The notes: generated from the sequence alone by a model not told the origin. A stretch of DNA of 64,000 nucleotides from Dryas octopetala (GCA_963921425.1 OY992832.1:10663249-10727248), one strand, 5' to 3'; positions 25,501-36,980 are shown, counted from the stretch's first letter. Made by a program: numbers and translations.

Positions 25501-26686
25501 TTTTTTTCCCCTCCTTGACCAAATTTCATGCCTAGTACCTTTGTTGTGAATCATATGACCACCCTATCTTTCTAACACTTTAGGCAAAGCCCAAAGCCTT
25601 CTTTAGGAAAGTAGTTGAGGATCTTAAAAATGGTTCAAGTGCAGGCATGTTACCTTTCCAGAGCATGGAAACCTCTTACTACACAGTAAAGGTATGTCAA
25701 GGTGTTGAGTGGTTTGTGGTTAAAACCCAGCCAAGAGGTAGCTAGCTGAAGAACATTTTTCAATCTAACCAAGGCCCAAGTTAGCCACATGCAGCAGAGT
25801 TTCTTTATAGGAATAATTGATGTCTATGATTTTTTCAATTTAGGAGTCATTTGGTGTATAAGAATTTTTTTTTCCCCTGATATCTATGGATTGAAAGTTT
25901 ATGCAACTCGATAATTGATGGCAGCAGATGGACAAAAGGGTGCTCAAGAAGCAGCAGGTCTAATTGATCCAATGAGATTTCGGCCCAACCTCGTCATATC
26001 TGGTGGTGAACCTTATGCTGAAGATGGATGGAGAAATCTTAAAATTGGGAATAAGTATTTCACAGTAAGTTCTTATAACTTGAATAGAAACAGTGGTGGA
26101 CAATTTTGCAACACTGAAGTTTACTATAATGTTTCTCCCTTTTCAATGAATGTTATATGTTTTACAAATTAGTGCCACTGTCTACCTTTATTTGTGCCAC
26201 TGGCTACTTTTATTTGTAGCTTACTATCATTTGTAAATCTTAAATGAATTTTTGAAACTTTTGAAGCCAAATAATTACATGTGATATTACTATATACCTA
26301 ATAAGTATGCTTCCTGATTTCAGAGGTGATTCTTTCTTTCATTCTTTGTTTGTTTCCTAGTCTTTGGGTGGATGCAACCGTTGCCAGATGATCAACATTG
26401 TACATGAAGCTGGACGAGTGCGGAAGTCAAATGAACCTTTGGCTACTCTAGCATCATATAGGAGAGTGAAGGTCAGCCATGATGGTTATATAAAGTTGAT
26501 ATAATTAGTTATGAAAATCAAAATCAAATCTTATTGACAAACTATGCAAACCAAATCAAATTTTTGCGGATACAGGGAAAGATTTTGTTTGGGGTACTGC
26601 TGAAATACGAAAGAAGTGAAGTAGAAGAGTGGGATGATGATTCATGGCTCCAAGTGGGACAAGATTTACATCCAAATATCTCTTAG
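16589..26686 (+). CDS. ABA3: Molybdenum cofactor sulfurase (ABA3), complete
   Basis: Catalyses sulfuration of the molybdenum cofactor needed by aldehyde oxidase and xanthine dehydrogenase, and hence the last step of abscisic acid synthesis; cytosolic. Exons: 16589-16700, 17020-17118, 17354-17412, 17670-17830, 18386-18540, 18649-18775, 19106-19208, 19294-19339, 20326-20364, 20440-20596, 20730-20826, 21657-21773, 22242-22319, 22446-22547, 22842-22917, 23286-23396, 23790-23854, 24196-24347, 25092-25324, 25925-26064, 26361-26471, 26576-26686. They sum to 2451 nt, or 816 residues, near the Arabidopsis length of about 819. The N-terminal NifS-like domain has the PLP lysine in SFYK (K272) and the cysteine loop [10 protein letters not shown] (about 427-433). 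The C-terminal half is the MOSC domain ([31 protein letters not shown]). The ATG at 16589 is preferred to an upstream in-frame TTG. The 18541-18648 intron is in frame and stop-free (see findings). Confidence 0.95.
23002..23022. repeat. Poly(C) tract in ABA3 intron
   Basis: A run of 21 C residues within the intron between ABA3 exons 22842-22917 and 23286-23396. Length is likely variable and assembly-sensitive. Confidence 0.9.
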
Positions 26687-27936
26687 CTTCATGGCATGTG
26701 TATGGAGCAGCCTCCAAATTCCCTTACAAGTAATAAATAATTCTATCTCTTGAAGTTATAGAGCATTTGGATATAAATATGCGTTCCTACTGAGTCACTA
26801 ACAGACCTCTCAAAGATTGGTATAAATGTGGCCCAGTCCGATTACAGAACTTGACAACGTCCCTCTACAGAAGCATCTGCTGAAATTTATACTTACCATA
26901 TACGGTTACACCCTCCCGGAAACATGGGATTACATGATACATGTCTGAGTTATTTGATGCCAATATACATAATTTTGTGTGTGCACATGTGCGTGCATAT
27001 GAATTAAAACATTGGCTTTATACACATGTGCGTGCCATGCTTAGAAAGATAGACTTGTTGTGGCTAGGAGATTATATGTCTTGCCAACAATTTTACAAAT
27101 CAACAATGTAATGGCTGACATATGATATAATCATATTTTCTGTTTCATTAGCATTCAAGAACTACTGGCGTATGCATGGAAATATCATACAGCTGTTCAT
27201 TCTTTCAATAGAGAATCATAGATTAACCTCTACTGGATGTTATTTGACTTTCATATATGAAAAACTAAGTGCTGAATATATATAAAAAAAACTGCCACGT
27301 CAAAGCAAATGGGATTGAACATAACAGCCTCTTGATTTGCAATACCAAGTCTTTTGGGTCAAATAATGTCAAGATAACCTAACCAGAGGATTGAATTTTT
27401 ATGTAAGGTACGCTTTCATTATTCAAAGAACGACCATACTCTTGCATTTATTAGTTTTCTCCATATTCCCAATTTTGGTAACCTAACTTGACCGTCGGAG
27501 AGTTTCTGTATAGATACCACACCATGTCTGTTTGACCTACAAACTAAGGTCAGTCTCTTGAATTCTTTCATGGGCAAAACCGTAACTTCACATTGTGGTA
27601 GATATCTGCTTCCACGGTAATGCTTATTTTTGTGCTTGAAAACCAAAAAAGCATTAGAAGCCTAGCAATACAATTTACTGTTCAGGAGAATTATTTCAAC
27701 ACATTTGTCTAAAGAAATATTAGACTACACTGCATGTTCGAATGAATGCAAATGAGAAAGGGGCCAAGTGAAGCAGCCGAAGTCTGACCAAAACGAAGTA
27801 ATCTGCAGGGTCTTGTAGACTCGAATGGTTCATGACCAAAGCTGTGGAGTACGTGGCGTTTTTACCTGACCAGCCAGTCAGTCAGTCAGTCACTACAAGT
27901 TGCTCCTTTTCTTTTTGACATGGTTTGTATGGCTCT
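26687..27936. other. ABA3 3' flank and intergenic DNA
   Basis: Holds the ABA3 3'UTR and no further gene. At about 27416-27660 the minus strand is open and reads through a phrase like HGVVSIQKLSDGQVRLP, which resembles translated fragments of LTR-retrotransposon ends. I regard it as a possible retroelement remnant, not a gene. Confidence 0.45.
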
Positions 27937-27961
27937 AACACCAAGTCAGTCTTTCGACCAG

Positions 27962-28006
<45 letters not shown>

Positions 28007-28017
28007 ACCAAGTCAGT
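27937..28017 (+). mobile_element. Micro-retroposon: 11 bases plus A42
   Basis: The 14-mer AACACCAAGTCAGT occurs at 27937-27950 and 28004-28017. Between them lie CTTTCGACCAG and a run of 42 A residues. This is a target-site duplication around an almost completely 5'-truncated poly(A) retroposon. Confidence 0.8.
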
Positions 28018-29990
28018 TCCAAAATCATATGCATATATTATTACCAAAACAAATCATATGCCTCATATATAAAATAACTTTTTCAAACTATATACTAGAT
28101 TTTTAAAATTATAATTAAAACTTAACATAAAACCCACAAAGCAATAGAGAGAACTTAGAGAAACAAAAAATATGCAATGTGAGCGCTTAATTGTGGTTGC
28201 TGATCCCTCAACACCGAAAATCCTGAAACAAAAATAAAATGTGGTCATTCAAGAATGAGCGATCTCTTATTTATCCTTAAATAAGAGATTTATTGTGGAA
28301 CTCGTTCTATATATATTGTCAATAAAAATGATGGAAATCATTTATTTTTCGAGACTTCATTCTATATTACTTAATTAAATATTCATCGTTTTATAGTGTT
28401 TATCCAAATGCACTTTAAATGGCCGAAAGAATGAAACATCTCTCTCGTTAATAAATTGAATTGGACCTCCAATTTAAATTTCAAACAGGATATTCAGGAA
28501 TCTACTCTGGTCGTTAGTCGTTAGTTCGTTACTCAACCACCTTGGATGTGTCTTAAATGGTATCTACCACGTACGCGTGGACTTGGTCAAATTATCGATT
28601 GTTATTTTCCTCCTGGCTGCGCGCTGCCGCTATATATACATGTTTTACTTTTCTACTTCCCCCCTTTAAACCAGTAATTACATTCGACAAAAAAAAAACC
28701 AGTAATTACTTTCTCTTATTAATCTTAATTACTTTAAGTTGACCTTCATGCCCATATATAGCTATACTGATTTGATTACTACACTCGGCAGCATCCACAT
28801 ATTTCTCTCCCTCTTTTTTTTATATATATGATATTATATCTATGATTTGTTTACAGGATATTACTCACAAGCTACAAATATATGTATTAGTTCTTTTTTT
28901 TTTTTGTAAGTTGTACTAATTAATCATTTCTTTCTTTGTAAGTTGAACTAATTAATCATTGGCGGTGCACACATAACTCATCAAGACATCAACAACACAT
29001 TTGACCTGATATAAGTAACTACAAGGTGGGCATGAGTCATAGAAGTGAATCAATAATATTGAGCTATAATATGTTAAGAAATAAGTGGCATTTTCAAGAA
29101 AAATAATTAATTTCCATGCAATACATACGTGATTATTCTTTCTTTTCCTTTAGGATTCTTTGGTTTTTTTTCTTTCAAGAAAGTAAAATAAGAAAACCAT
29201 TTCATGTTAGCTAGAAAGAAGGATCGATGCTTTAAATTCCAATTAACTCTTTTCCTAATTTTCTTCCAACTCTCGAGAAATTCTGTGCCCTTTAGATCCT
29301 TTCAGAAGTTATGTGAATTTCTGACAGTAATAAAATATGATCAGGTGATTTACAAAACCCAAATTACAAGAAACTCACATACCATAATAGTCTTCAGAAT
29401 AATACATGCATATATGATATATATATATATAGGCAGTTGATTTGATTCATTAATTAATTAACTGTTTGGTCATATATATACATCTATATATATATATGCC
29501 ATACTTGACAGATATATATATATATATATAGAATGAAAATTAATACTCAGTTGGTATATATTGTATCTTGATATTATTGGTTAGTGTATATATGATATCA
29601 TTACTTATGATTTTATTAGATTTTGTTTTAATTTACTTTCTGGTCTAATCGATATATATTTGTTAAATAGATTCCTGAAGGGTAAGAGTGTAGGACACTA
29701 GGACCAAATGAATGTGTCACTGCCGACCGCCTGGTGGGCCGGTGGCTGTTAATTGGCTTCTAGATGAAATCAAATAAATATAATCCATATATATTGTCTT
29801 GATTTCTAGTAGTAGTAGTTCACGATTTCAAGTCAAGAAAAAGGTCAGACGTCCTTGGTTATTTTGGCAAAGTCAAAAGATTCGATCAAACCCTGATATT
29901 TATTAATTAATAGGCGTTATATCTTGTTTAAGTAAGACACCATTTGTTATTTTTAACTAGCTAGATACATAATATATATATACCTATGAG
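28018..29990. other. Gene-free AT-rich intergenic DNA
   Basis: Nothing coding is supported. Contains (AT)n tracts (29416-29430, 29510-29530) and a near-tandem duplication at about 28900-28965 of TTTGTAAGTTG(T/A)ACTAATTAATCATT. Confidence 0.6.
28669..28709 (+). mobile_element. Micro-retroposon: ATTCGAC plus poly(A)
   Basis: The 13-mer AACCAGTAATTAC is at 28669-28681 and 28697-28709. The 15 bases between are ATTCGAC followed by A residues. Same architecture as the insertion at 27937. Confidence 0.75.
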
Positions 29991-30000
29991 ATAAGGTTTA

Positions 30001-30680
30001 TTGATTTTAACTACTAAATTTCAATAACTTTTTAGTTTAGGTACCAAAATTAAATAGCATTTTAGATTAGGTACTAGTTGAAAAGTCAAAACAAAATAAT
30101 AAAGTAAAAGGTATTAGAATTTACAAATATTACATCACATGCCACTACAATAAAAAAATAAAAATAATATTACATCACAAATATTACATTAATTTATACT
30201 ATATTGTATTTAAAAAAAAAAAAATCAATCCAGTCACAACTTAATTGTGACTGTCTTGGTAAATTGAAAGAGACAACTCACACCACTATACTATGTATTA
30301 TTTTGAGTAAAAATATTGTTTTGATCTCTATTTATACTATATTATAGTATAATTTCTCTAAAAAAAATTTCAATTAAGTCACAACTTAATTGTGACTGTC
30401 TCACAACTTAGATGTGACTGTCGTTCAGTCATAACTAAATGTGAGTGTCGTACAGTCACACCTAAATGTGAAATTAAAACTACATTAGCAAATTTTCAAA
30501 ATAATATAAAAGTCAAGGGCAATTTTGTCAAAACCTTATAAATTTTAACTAACATCCATCATATGTGGGGCAAAGGACAAAAATGTCAAATGGAAAAGGC
30601 TCAAATCAAAAGGGTCAACATGTTTGTGACCTAATCTAAAAAACTAGATTTAAATTTAGTAGTTCAATTGAAATATTATA
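30001..30680. mobile_element. TIR element with internal tandem repeats
   Basis: The left arm at 30009-30045 (AACTACTAAATTTCAATAAC then TTTAGTTTAGGTACC) is mirrored by the right arm at 30628-30668 (CTAATCTAAAAAACTAG then AATTTAGTAGTT). Inside, 30230-30470 contains several copies of a unit like CAGTCACAACTTAATTGTGA. No ORF. Termini and target duplication are not resolved. Confidence 0.5.
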
Positions 30681-30894
30681 TGGTGTTCATACTATATAAA
30701 AAAATTATTAAGATTTGGTATTTAATCCTAATTTTCTATATGAGATATGATAGTTTTGGATAAAAATTCAACATTTAATAGAACACATGTAAGATTTTTG
30801 TCTAATGATTTAGAACATTATAATTCCCATATTATAATTGTTTGAGGATTGTTCAACGTACACATTTCCTTCTCTTTGAAATGAGGGATTATTA

Positions 30895-31615
30895 TAAAGG
30901 AAATTTAGAGTTCAGTCTATTTTATGAGTTTTTCTTAGACTAAGACCGGTAGTAATTTAGGATTTTTAATTAAATTCTTTTATTTTTCTTCTTTGACGGC
31001 TTTATGTTAGGTTTTAACTCCAAGCTAGATTTTGGGCTCCGCCCAAAATTTTGGAGTTAAAACCTAACATGCAGCTTCTACAAAGCCCACTCTACACCTT
31101 AGGAGGGGAAATACCCTTCAAATAGAGGAAAATACCCTTCAAATGAGAGAAAGACTTTATTATGAATTAAAAAGATTTTCTTATAAATTAAAAGAACTTT
31201 ATTATAAATTAAAATGATTTTCTTATAAATTATTAAGACCGGTAGTGATTTAGGGTTTTTAATTAAGTCCTTTTATTTTTCTTCTTTGATGGCTTTATGT
31301 TAGGTTTTAACTCCAAGCTAGATTTTGGGCTCCGCTCAAAATTTCGAAGTTAAAACTTAACATGCAGCTTCTACAAATACACCCTAGGAGGGAAAATACC
31401 CTTTAAATAGAGAAAAATACCATTCAAATGGGGGAAAAACTTAATATGAATTAAAAAAAATTTCTTATAAATTAAAAGGACTTTATTATGAATTAAAATG
31501 ATTTTCTTATAAATTATTATGTTTTAAAAGAATTTTCTTATAAATTTTAAAACACTCTCGATCTCTATCTAAAAATTATTTTTCTAAAAAATCTAAGTCT
31601 AATTATCTCTTATTA
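30895..31615 (+). repeat. Interspersed repeat family R, copy 3 (internally duplicated)
   Basis: Begins with TTCAGTCTATTTTATGAG and ends near AAGTCTAATTAT, as in the copies at 14101 and 2170. Here a unit of about 293 bp starting at ACCGGTAGT is present twice (30945 and 31238). Each unit carries a strong hairpin, TGTTAGGTTTTAACTCCAA facing GGAGTTAAAACCTAACA (31005-31069), and the second at about 31299-31362. Confidence 0.7.
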
Positions 31616-32064
31616 TAATAATGAATATTTCATGGGGAGGACTAGCATTCCTCTATCTAATATATATGGTCAAATGTAAATTTCACCTTCTACTCTTCTA
31701 GAAGTTGCTAGAATAATTAATATAATTTTGTATTTTTATCATCATTTCACAATTAGAAAGTGAAATTAATCCACGCATAGTGTTTCTTCCAAAAAAGGAA
31801 AAAAAAACAAAAAAAAATTAAAGAAGAAGAAGCAAAGTCTCCTTTCAAAATACCCTGATGAAGAGGGAAGTTATTATCATAGATACGTTTGTAGACTTTG
31901 GAATTTGGATATAATAATATTATTATTTTGTCATAAATTCAAAAGCACGTGGTTGACTTGCGTGAGTCCATATATTTTGTCATATTCGACATGGTATTCT
32001 ATATCTTTGGAATTTGGATCCATTCTATATTTTCTATGCCTTTGTTTTCGTATCCCACTCCTCA

Positions 32065-32065
<1 letters not shown>

Positions 32066-32107
<42 letters not shown>
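32066..32107. repeat. (AT)n microsatellite
   Basis: About 21 uninterrupted AT dinucleotides. Other shorter (AT)n runs occur throughout the window. Confidence 0.95.
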
Positions 32108-32108
<1 letters not shown>

Positions 32109-32382
32109 CCAAAGAGCTAGGGTCAAAAGGAAGTTTCTGTCGTAGAGCTTCATAAGAGTGATGTATTATGACCTAATCATGCATCTAATTAATATATAGA
32201 AAATTAGAAAATTGTTTTAATAGAAAATTTTTTATGTTCAAGTTAGACTAACGTACTAGAGATTAAGGGGGTGTATTTAATATAGAATTTAACTGACTTT
32301 TGTTGAGTTTTTAGAGTTTATGAATTTTTAATAACTTTTATAGACTCCACGTAGACTTTGGTTAATGCCTATATAAATTTTA

Positions 32383-33529
32383 GAGCAAATTACAATTTAG
32401 TACCTCAATTTTATATGTTGTTTCAACTTAGTACCCCAACTTTGAAAACTTGCAAAAAAGTACCTCAACTTTCAGTTTGTGTCAAAATAGTACCTTCGTT
32501 AGTTTTTCTGTCAAATAAACCGTTATATGCTAACGTGGCAGAGGTATTTTCGTCATTTTCTCTAAATTTTAAAAAATATATATTTAAAAAAAATTCATTA
32601 AAAAAAAAAAACAACAACAACATTTCCCCAGGCATCCCCCCCTCCCTTCCCCGCCCCCCACCCATCCCCTCCCTCCTCCTCCTCTCCCCCACCCAGCCAG
32701 CCCCCACCCATCCTCCCCATCTCCCTGCCCTGACCCACCATCTCCCCCACCCCAGTCCCGTCACACCCCCTCCCACAGCCTCAACCCCGTCGCACCCCCT
32801 CCCCACCAGCCTCAACCCCGTCTGGCTAAATGTGAAGTGGGTGTTGGCGGCCCACGTTTCAAAAGCCTGTAAAACAGGGCCCTTGGCCCCATCTGGGGTG
32901 CTAGGAAGAAAACCATAGGTGAGGTAGAACTTAGTGGAAGGCCATTTTGGGGCTCCAGGGAAGAAATCATAGTGAGCTACTGTGTGAACGGAACCATGGT
33001 TGCTATGGTGGTGCGACGGCGCTGTGGTTGGTGGGGAAGGGGTGCGACGGGGTTGAGGCTGTGGGAGGGGGTGCGACGGGACTGGGGTGGGGTGGGGTGG
33101 GGTGGGGTGGGGTGGGGTGGGGGAGAGGGTAGGTCGGGGCAGGGAGATGGGGAGGATGGCTGGGGGCTGGTTGGGTGGGGGTGGGGAGGAGGAGGGAGGG
33201 GATGGCTGGGGGACGGGGAAGGGAGGGGCGGATGGCTGGGGAAATGTTGTTTTTTTTTTATTTTTTTTTTATGAAATTTGTTTATTTAATTATTTAAAGA
33301 AATTTTAATTTTTTTTATTAAATTTTTTTAAAATATTATTTTTTTTAATTTAGAGAAAATGACGAAAATACCCCTACCACGTCAGCATATAACGGTTTAT
33401 TTGACAGAAAAACTAACGGAGGTACTATTTTGACACAAAATGAAAGTTGAGATACTTTTTTGCAAGTTTTCAAAGTTGGAGTACTAAGTTGAAACATGTA
33501 AAGTTGAGTTACTAAATTGTAATTTGCTC
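32383..33529. mobile_element. Mutator-type element with long GC-skewed arms
   Basis: A 1147-bp element with termini GAGCAAATTACAATTTAGTA and its inverse, like the element at 2901. It is flanked by the perfect 9-bp repeat TAAATTTTA at 32374-32382 and 33530-33538, the Mutator hallmark. Its arms are about 450 bp: the left inner arm (32630-32820) is C-rich and the right inner arm (33000-33240) is the G-rich counterpart. Open frames across both arms are low-complexity by-products of this composition and are not called. It sits inside an older AT-rich repeat whose left part begins near 32268 with GGGGGTGTATTTAAT. Confidence 0.87.
33084..33123 (+). repeat. (GGGGT)n run, G-quadruplex-prone
   Basis: Seven GGGGT units followed by GGGGG in the right arm of the Mutator-type element. 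The left arm has no equally long CCCCA run, so this is probably an expansion after insertion. Four or more G4 tracts with one-base loops fit the G-quadruplex pattern. Confidence 0.85.
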
Positions 33530-35447
33530 TAAATTTTATAGAATTTGATGAATTTGTGTAGACTTTTAAAGATTAGAGTTTAATAGACTGATCACGTTCA
33601 ACCCTTTTATAGAGTTTGATAGAGTTACTGACTACTAATAAAGAAACCCTGCAATTGTAAATAGAAGGCAGATCAAACCAAGGTGACTGGCATGCGCGCT
33701 TATCCAAATCAAACACAACTCTGAATGTTGAAAAAATCAAAATACATTTGCAATTGGTTATTGGACCCCAGCACGCCTAAATTTTCTTTAACCATTAACA
33801 AAAAAAAAAAGGTATGCAATAGATCAAACACGAAACAAACAACCCTAATACATGTAAGCCCCAAAATAATCAAACAAGCATCAATCTAAGCCCTAATAGA
33901 AAGAAAAAAGAAACGAAAAATATACAGTTTATTAAACACTGACACAAATAGTAGAATACAATGCAATTGGTTGTTGGTTATATTATAGAGACATGGAAAT
34001 TGAAAAGATATGCTAGGAGATATTCAATTGATCTGAAATTAGAAGCCAAAGCAGAGGGTATAGCATGGTAGACAACGACTTTGACAAGGGTTTGCAAGTC
34101 TACTTATATTTTGACATTAGAAATTTGTTTTAACGTGAATGCCATATAAATCTCTAGGAAGAAAGCTGGAGAATTGATATTTATACCTTACACTTAAAAC
34201 TCCATCAAACTCCAGGATTTATTGAATTCCGTCTAAGTCAATGACTTTTTGAATACCACACAATTTTGATAGATTCTCTAAAAGCTTATATTGAATATAC
34301 CATACTTTTATAGACTTTATAAAAGCCTTGATTAAATACCACCAAATTTTTATAAACTAGTCTTTATTAAATACTACCAAATTTTTAAATTTCACCAAAT
34401 TCATTATATGTTGTTCAACAAAATTCTATCTAAAAAAACTTTACACTTCAGTGGTAAACTTTCCATCCTCATAAAGAAATAAAGAATACATAAATATGTT
34501 TTTTTTCTGAAAACAATGCAAATCGCAATAATAGTTAGCACCATCTTAAAAGCCGTACTTTATGGACCTCAAGTTCTAATTGATGTGCCTGTCTCATTAT
34601 CAAAAGGGATCAAGAAAATAATGTGCCTGTTTTAATAACTATTGACTTCTATTTCAGTAGTATTTTGTGCCTTCAAAGGTCCTTAATTAATGGGTCGGTT
34701 ATTAATTTAAGTAGAATCCTAGCAGCCCCTCCAATTATATGCACTTTTTTTTTGGCTAGTCAATTATGCACTTTTCCCTCAGACCCAAAATGTGTATATA
34801 TATATATACCATTGTAAACCTATAACAATTACAAATTAAAACCATAAACGTAGGTCGGACCCTGCATCCTATTCTGGATCTCAACGTACTTGTAATGTGC
34901 CTGTCTAAACTTGTTGACTGCTATTTTAATGCGCCTCCCAGAAGTAGAGAAGTCCATATATAATTCATAAATCCAAACAGCCTCCTTCAATTATGCACTT
35001 TATTAATCTTCCCCCCATATCGATCCTATGACGAGTTTGCACAGCTGATCATCTGCTGATGTCTGGAGTACTATGCATGGTTCTGGTTTTTACTTTTTGC
35101 CTTTTTGGACTGGGATATATTTCTTCCCTAATTACTAGACGGCCCCGCCCCTTTGACCCAATTAAAAATGTTTAAGGAATTGAAAAATATATAATTCTTT
35201 TCTTCTTTAATGAATATATTTCTCTATTTCTCAAAAAAGGAAAAAGATATACATCCTGTATGTTTCGGAAAGCCATGCATATCTTGGGCCACATTTGACC
35301 TATATATATAATTAATGCAGCTATACTGTGTAGCCTGTGTATGGGTTGGCATGACAGAGCAATATTAATTGCTGTGACAATGTGATCCATATATATATAT
35401 ATATGGTACTCCATCACTATACATTTATTCCTCTTAATTACCATATA
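33530..35447. other. Gene-free AT-rich DNA before the assembly gap
   Basis: No gene. 33540-33650 and 34190-34420 hold repeated TTTATAGA / ACTCCATCAA words belonging to the older repeat disrupted by the 32383 element. The last ~60 bases (35387-35447) recur at about 37878-37945. Confidence 0.55.
34732..34774 (-). mobile_element. Micro-retroposon: ACTAGCC plus poly(A), minus strand
   Basis: CAATTATATGCACTTT at 34732 and CAATTATGCACTTT at 34761 flank a T run plus GGCTAGT. Read on the minus strand this is ACTAGCC with a poly(A) tail between direct repeats that differ by a 2-base indel. Confidence 0.6.
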
Positions 35448-35647
35448 NNNNNNNNNNNNNNNNNNNNNNNNNNNNNNNNNNNNNNNNNNNNNNNNNNNNN
35501 NNNNNNNNNNNNNNNNNNNNNNNNNNNNNNNNNNNNNNNNNNNNNNNNNNNNNNNNNNNNNNNNNNNNNNNNNNNNNNNNNNNNNNNNNNNNNNNNNNNN
35601 NNNNNNNNNNNNNNNNNNNNNNNNNNNNNNNNNNNNNNNNNNNNNNN
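35448..35647. other. Assembly gap (200 N)
   Basis: Exactly 200 N residues, a conventional scaffold gap of unknown true size. Any open frame crossing it is meaningless. Confidence 1.
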
Positions 35648-35713
35648 TTATAATTTCCTCTTTTTATTGTTTTGGGAATTCTATATCCACTCTATTAAAT
35701 ACAAAAGAATGTT

Positions 35714-35759
35714 AAAACGCTTTTTATACGTCCGACAAAAAAAAAACGCTCTTTATACG
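35714..35759 (+). mobile_element. Micro-retroposon: TCCGAC plus poly(A)
   Basis: AAAACGCTTTTTATACG at 35714-35730 and AAAACGCTCTTTATACG at 35743-35759 (one mismatch) flank TCCGAC followed by A residues. Confidence 0.7.
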
Positions 35760-35878
35760 AGAAAAACGCCTCAAATCTAGGAACTTTAACAAGGATGTCA
35801 AAGGAAAGTTTACTAAAAAGGAAAAAAAAATTCCTTTTTTTTTTTTTTTAATTTAACCAAGCACACCTACATCTTATC

Positions 35879-35927
35879 CTTGATATTCACAATTTTTTTT
35901 TGTGGTCAAACTTGATATTCACAATTT
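35879..35927 (-). mobile_element. Micro-retroposon: TTTGACCAC plus poly(A), minus strand
   Basis: CTTGATATTCACAATTT at 35879-35895 (first base C) and again at 35911-35927 flank a T run and GTGGTCAAA. On the minus strand the insert is TTTGACCAC with a short poly(A). Confidence 0.7.
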
Positions 35928-36025
35928 GTACCTTTGGTTTCAACAAATTAATCTTCGGTACGCAACATTCATACTTTCAAATTAACATTTGTAACTTTGG
36001 TACTCATCATTTATATCTTAGGTAT

Positions 36026-36665
36026 TGTTGATGCCCAAAAATGGTAGAGCAGTCAACGTCGAGTCGAACCACGTAGGCCCGTTGACCCACCACTGAGCGG
36101 ATGACACGTCGAAGTGGGGCAGGAACGGATAGCTGGGGTCCGACTGGTGAGGAATGAGAGAATGATATCCAGAGCACCCTGCACAGGTACACAAAAGTGA
36201 GCGGGAAGGGCACCGGTGTGGTGCCGGCCAAAGGTCCTCCGACGCTCAAGTCAGTGTTCAGAGAGATCTGAGAGCAGAGTGAGTGAATAGTATAATAATG
36301 ATTTCAGTTGTCCTTTTGTGACAAGAAGGTACCTCTTTTATAGTACCTTTGGAAGAGTGTCAACCAATCCGGTGATGACACGTGTCCCTTGTGATGACTT
36401 GCACTGTAGGAGCGCCACGTGTCACCGGTCTCGAGGATCCGAGTGAGTTGACACGGGTCGGGGCCTAGGAGGCTGGAGCTTAGGAGGCCGGAGCCTATGG
36501 GGCCGGAGCTTAGGAGGCCGGAGCCTATGAGGCCGGAGCTTAGAAGGTCAAGGCCTAGGAGGCCGGAGCCTAGCGGGGGCTTAGCTTTTGGGTCTAGGCC
36601 CAAACGACATGATGTTAAGCCTTGTGTGACTTGTCGTTATGCCCAGATGATTAATCATACGAACA
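36026..36665. mobile_element. Solo LTR of an LTR retrotransposon
   Basis: A 640-bp block far richer in G+C than its surroundings, starting TGTTGATGCCC and ending ACGAACA, so the ends are the TGTT...AACA inverted pair expected for an LTR. The flanking 5-mers are GGTAT (36021-36025) and GTTAT (36666-36670), a target duplication with one mismatch. No internal retroelement genes lie on either side. A TATA-like TTTTATAG is near 36334. ACGTG cores (ACACGTGTC, CCACGTGTC) are near 36380 and 36415. A tandem array of units like GGAGGCCGGAGCCTA fills 36465-36575. Gypsy or copia cannot be decided from the LTR alone. Confidence 0.75.
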
Positions 36666-36980
36666 GTTATGAACTTTGATATATATATATATATGTCTAA
36701 TTTAATATGTCAACTCTAATTTATTCCAATTTATTTAGTATAAAATCTGAGATATGTTAGTGTCTAATTTGAGATATTTTAGTATAAAATCTGAGATATA
36801 TTAGTATATATGTCTAATTTAATATGTTAGTGTCAAAAAATTTGAGATATGTTTTGAGGTTGGTGTGTCTCTCTTTTTCTATGACTAGTGGCTGCTGGCT
36901 TAATTAGTTATCATACATGCCAATATTTGTTCTCAATATATTGAGGCGAAAGGAGTGCATATATATATATATATATATAT

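Noticed and set aside
28900-28965. Possible further micro-retroposon
   Set aside because: The duplicated TTTGTAAGTTG block is a near-tandem repeat separated by TCTTTC without an A tract.
32358-32918. 186-codon proline-rich open frame
   Set aside because: Low-complexity product of the C-rich arm of the Mutator-type element, crossing its TIR.
32972-33308. Glycine-rich open frames
   Set aside because: Created by the GGGGT run and G-rich arm; no start context or homology.
35382-35780. 132-codon open frame
   Set aside because: Runs through the 200-N gap.
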